From NCBI GenBank assembly GCA_002937505.1, contig PTJY01000002.1:186001-250000 (forward strand): a stretch of DNA of 64,000 nt, in the 5' to 3' direction. Below the pieces are notes generated by a model that was given only the letters and a program-made list of their open reading frames with translations, was not told the origin of the DNA and did not search any database. Of the stretch, positions 63,304 to 64,000 are shown piece after piece. Origin of the DNA: Alphaproteobacteria bacterium MarineAlpha12_Bin1. Lineage in GTDB: Bacteria; Pseudomonadota; Alphaproteobacteria; UBA6615. The position numbers and the translations under genes are program-made. The first letter of the stretch is position 1. Every line of letters starts with the position of its first letter.

Positions 63304-64000
63304 TTATTGTTTCCTTAAGTTATAGGGAACTTTAAAAATAGCTGAACAGCGGGCAACAGGGGTTCCATCTGCGCTCACCACACCTTCGACAAAATTCATA
63401 GATGTAGTTCGATTAACGAGATTAGCCTGACACTCAACCCACTGGCTCGCTTTTATTGGGCCTATAAAATCAGTTTCTAGGTGAATCGTTGGTGCCACCC
63501 CATCACTGCCAATCTGAAACATGGCAGTCTTTGCCATCGCCACGTCAACAAAACTAGTAAGCCACCCTCCATGGACTACTTCTCGAGGATTTAAGTGACG
63601 CGCATCAGCCCTGAAACCAAAAGTAATTACTTCATTTCTTACTCGATGAAATAGAGGACCGTTTCTTTCTGTAAAATTACTTAACAGAGGAAAAGGTTTA
63701 TAACCCTTTGGTACTTTTATTTTTCTTTTTAAGTCGTATTCAAGGTGATCTAATCGATCTGCCCCCCAATATGTGTGGCCATCACAAACCACGAACGGGG
63801 CACCAAACATACCATCATCAATAGCCTGACTAAAGTTTCTTTTAAGCGCCTTATGGGCTAGTTTATCATTTTCTGCAGCCTTAATTTCATCAATACTAAT
63901 ATCTAAGTCAAAATGTTTACAGGCGGAGCGTAACTGTCTTGCTGTTCGCACCTCTTTGCCAAGACCAAAATAATGATGATCTACAGCCAGCGCAAAGCGT
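63304..64000 (-). CDS. Fused DsbA/HCCA-isomerase-like and PaaI-type hotdog protein, 5' end outside the window
   Basis: The frame is open to the right edge; about 232 residues are visible. The first visible part (LKRNFSQAIDDGMFGAPFVV, then YWGADRLDHLEYDL) matches the C-terminal end of 2-hydroxychromene-2-carboxylate isomerases of the DsbA/GST-kappa fold. A hotdog domain follows with the PaaI-type motif REVVHGGWLTSFVDVAMAKT near the middle. These parts are normally separate proteins; here they are one continuous frame. HCCA isomerase works in naphthalene-type degradation and PaaI hydrolyses acyl-CoA, so an aromatic-catabolism role is likely but inferred. Confidence 0.82.
   Translation of the reverse strand, partial: RFALAVDHHYFGLGKEVRTARQLRSACKHFDLDISIDEIKAAENDKLAHKALKRNFSQAIDDGMFGAPFVVCDGHTYWGADRLDHLEYDLKRKIKVPKGYKPFPLLSNFTERNGPLFHRVRNEVITFGFRADARHLNPREVVHGGWLTSFVDVAMAKTAMFQIGSDGVAPTIHLETDFIGPIKASQWVECQANLVNRTTSMNFVEGVVSADGTPVARCSAIFKVPYNLRKQ

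Noticed and set aside
1-64000. CRISPR arrays, insertion sequences, integrase or phage genes
   Set aside because: No regularly spaced repeats, no transposase or recombinase motifs, and no phage structural genes were found when reading the window.

Overview
The window is AT-rich chromosomal DNA from what looks like a free-living, probably marine, alphaproteobacterium. The grounds are gene content and order: an SUV3/MgpS-type helicase, an S4 protein, 7Fe ferredoxin FdxA and CarD close together on one strand, a System I cytochrome c maturation operon (ccmABCDEFGHI), an IalB-like secreted protein, and many short-chain dehydrogenases, luciferase-like oxidoreductases and EamA/DMT permeases. No taxonomic marker allows a finer call. 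No CRISPR array, phage module, integrase or transposase was seen.

Layout. (1) 1-7,025: an accessory catabolic cluster on the + strand: CaiB/BaiF CoA-transferase (cut by the left edge), 4-hydroxybenzoyl-CoA-type thioesterase, [2Fe-2S]/flavin reductase, SDR, PaaA-like diiron oxygenase, gentisate 1,2-dioxygenase, an unrecognised 182-residue protein and an ADP-forming acyl-CoA synthetase-like protein. Together they suggest oxidation of an aromatic acid as its CoA thioester, followed by release and ring cleavage of gentisate. (2) 7,077-16,134: mixed accessory genes, namely DUF4396, LLM oxidoreductase, a leaderless NMT1-like binding protein, type I extradiol dioxygenase, zinc-ribbon methyltransferase, MsbA-like exporter, Cys-type deiodinase homologue, and an APS-kinase/short pyruvate-kinase pair. 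(3) 16,200-24,020: a tRNA-Arg-associated patchwork. An intact tRNA-Arg(CCU), two displaced tRNA 3' halves and one 5' half all lie in one orientation. They bracket an NMT1-type ABC transporter operon with a CorC/HlyC protein and a markedly GC-rich 1.4-kb segment with a metallo-beta-lactamase-fold gene. A tandem duplication of the corC 3' end has given the neighbouring ABC ATPase a chimeric N-terminus. (4) 24,057-44,430: mostly core genes (FolB, pterin-reductase-like SDR, proline iminopeptidase, CarD, FdxA, TerB-like, S4, helicase, HtpG, AcnA, the ccm operon with an extra cytochrome c gene, PhhB). (5) 44,498-51,813: a second accessory block with SDR, LLM oxidoreductase, four EamA permeases and a two-subunit 3-oxoacid CoA-transferase. 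(6) 51,819-64,000: methyltransferase with a ten-cytosine tract, quinone reductase, TrmH, IalB-like protein, RlmN, ArgG, FolD, YggT, tRNA-Ala(CGC), an unknown membrane protein, Bax-inhibitor-1, SDR, MFS and, cut by the right edge, a fused isomerase/hotdog protein.

The strongest leads are the CoA-thioester/gentisate cluster, the ladder of tRNA-Arg halves, the duplication-born ABC ATPase N-terminus, and the GC-rich insert. All functional calls rest on reading motifs by eye; no database search was run.
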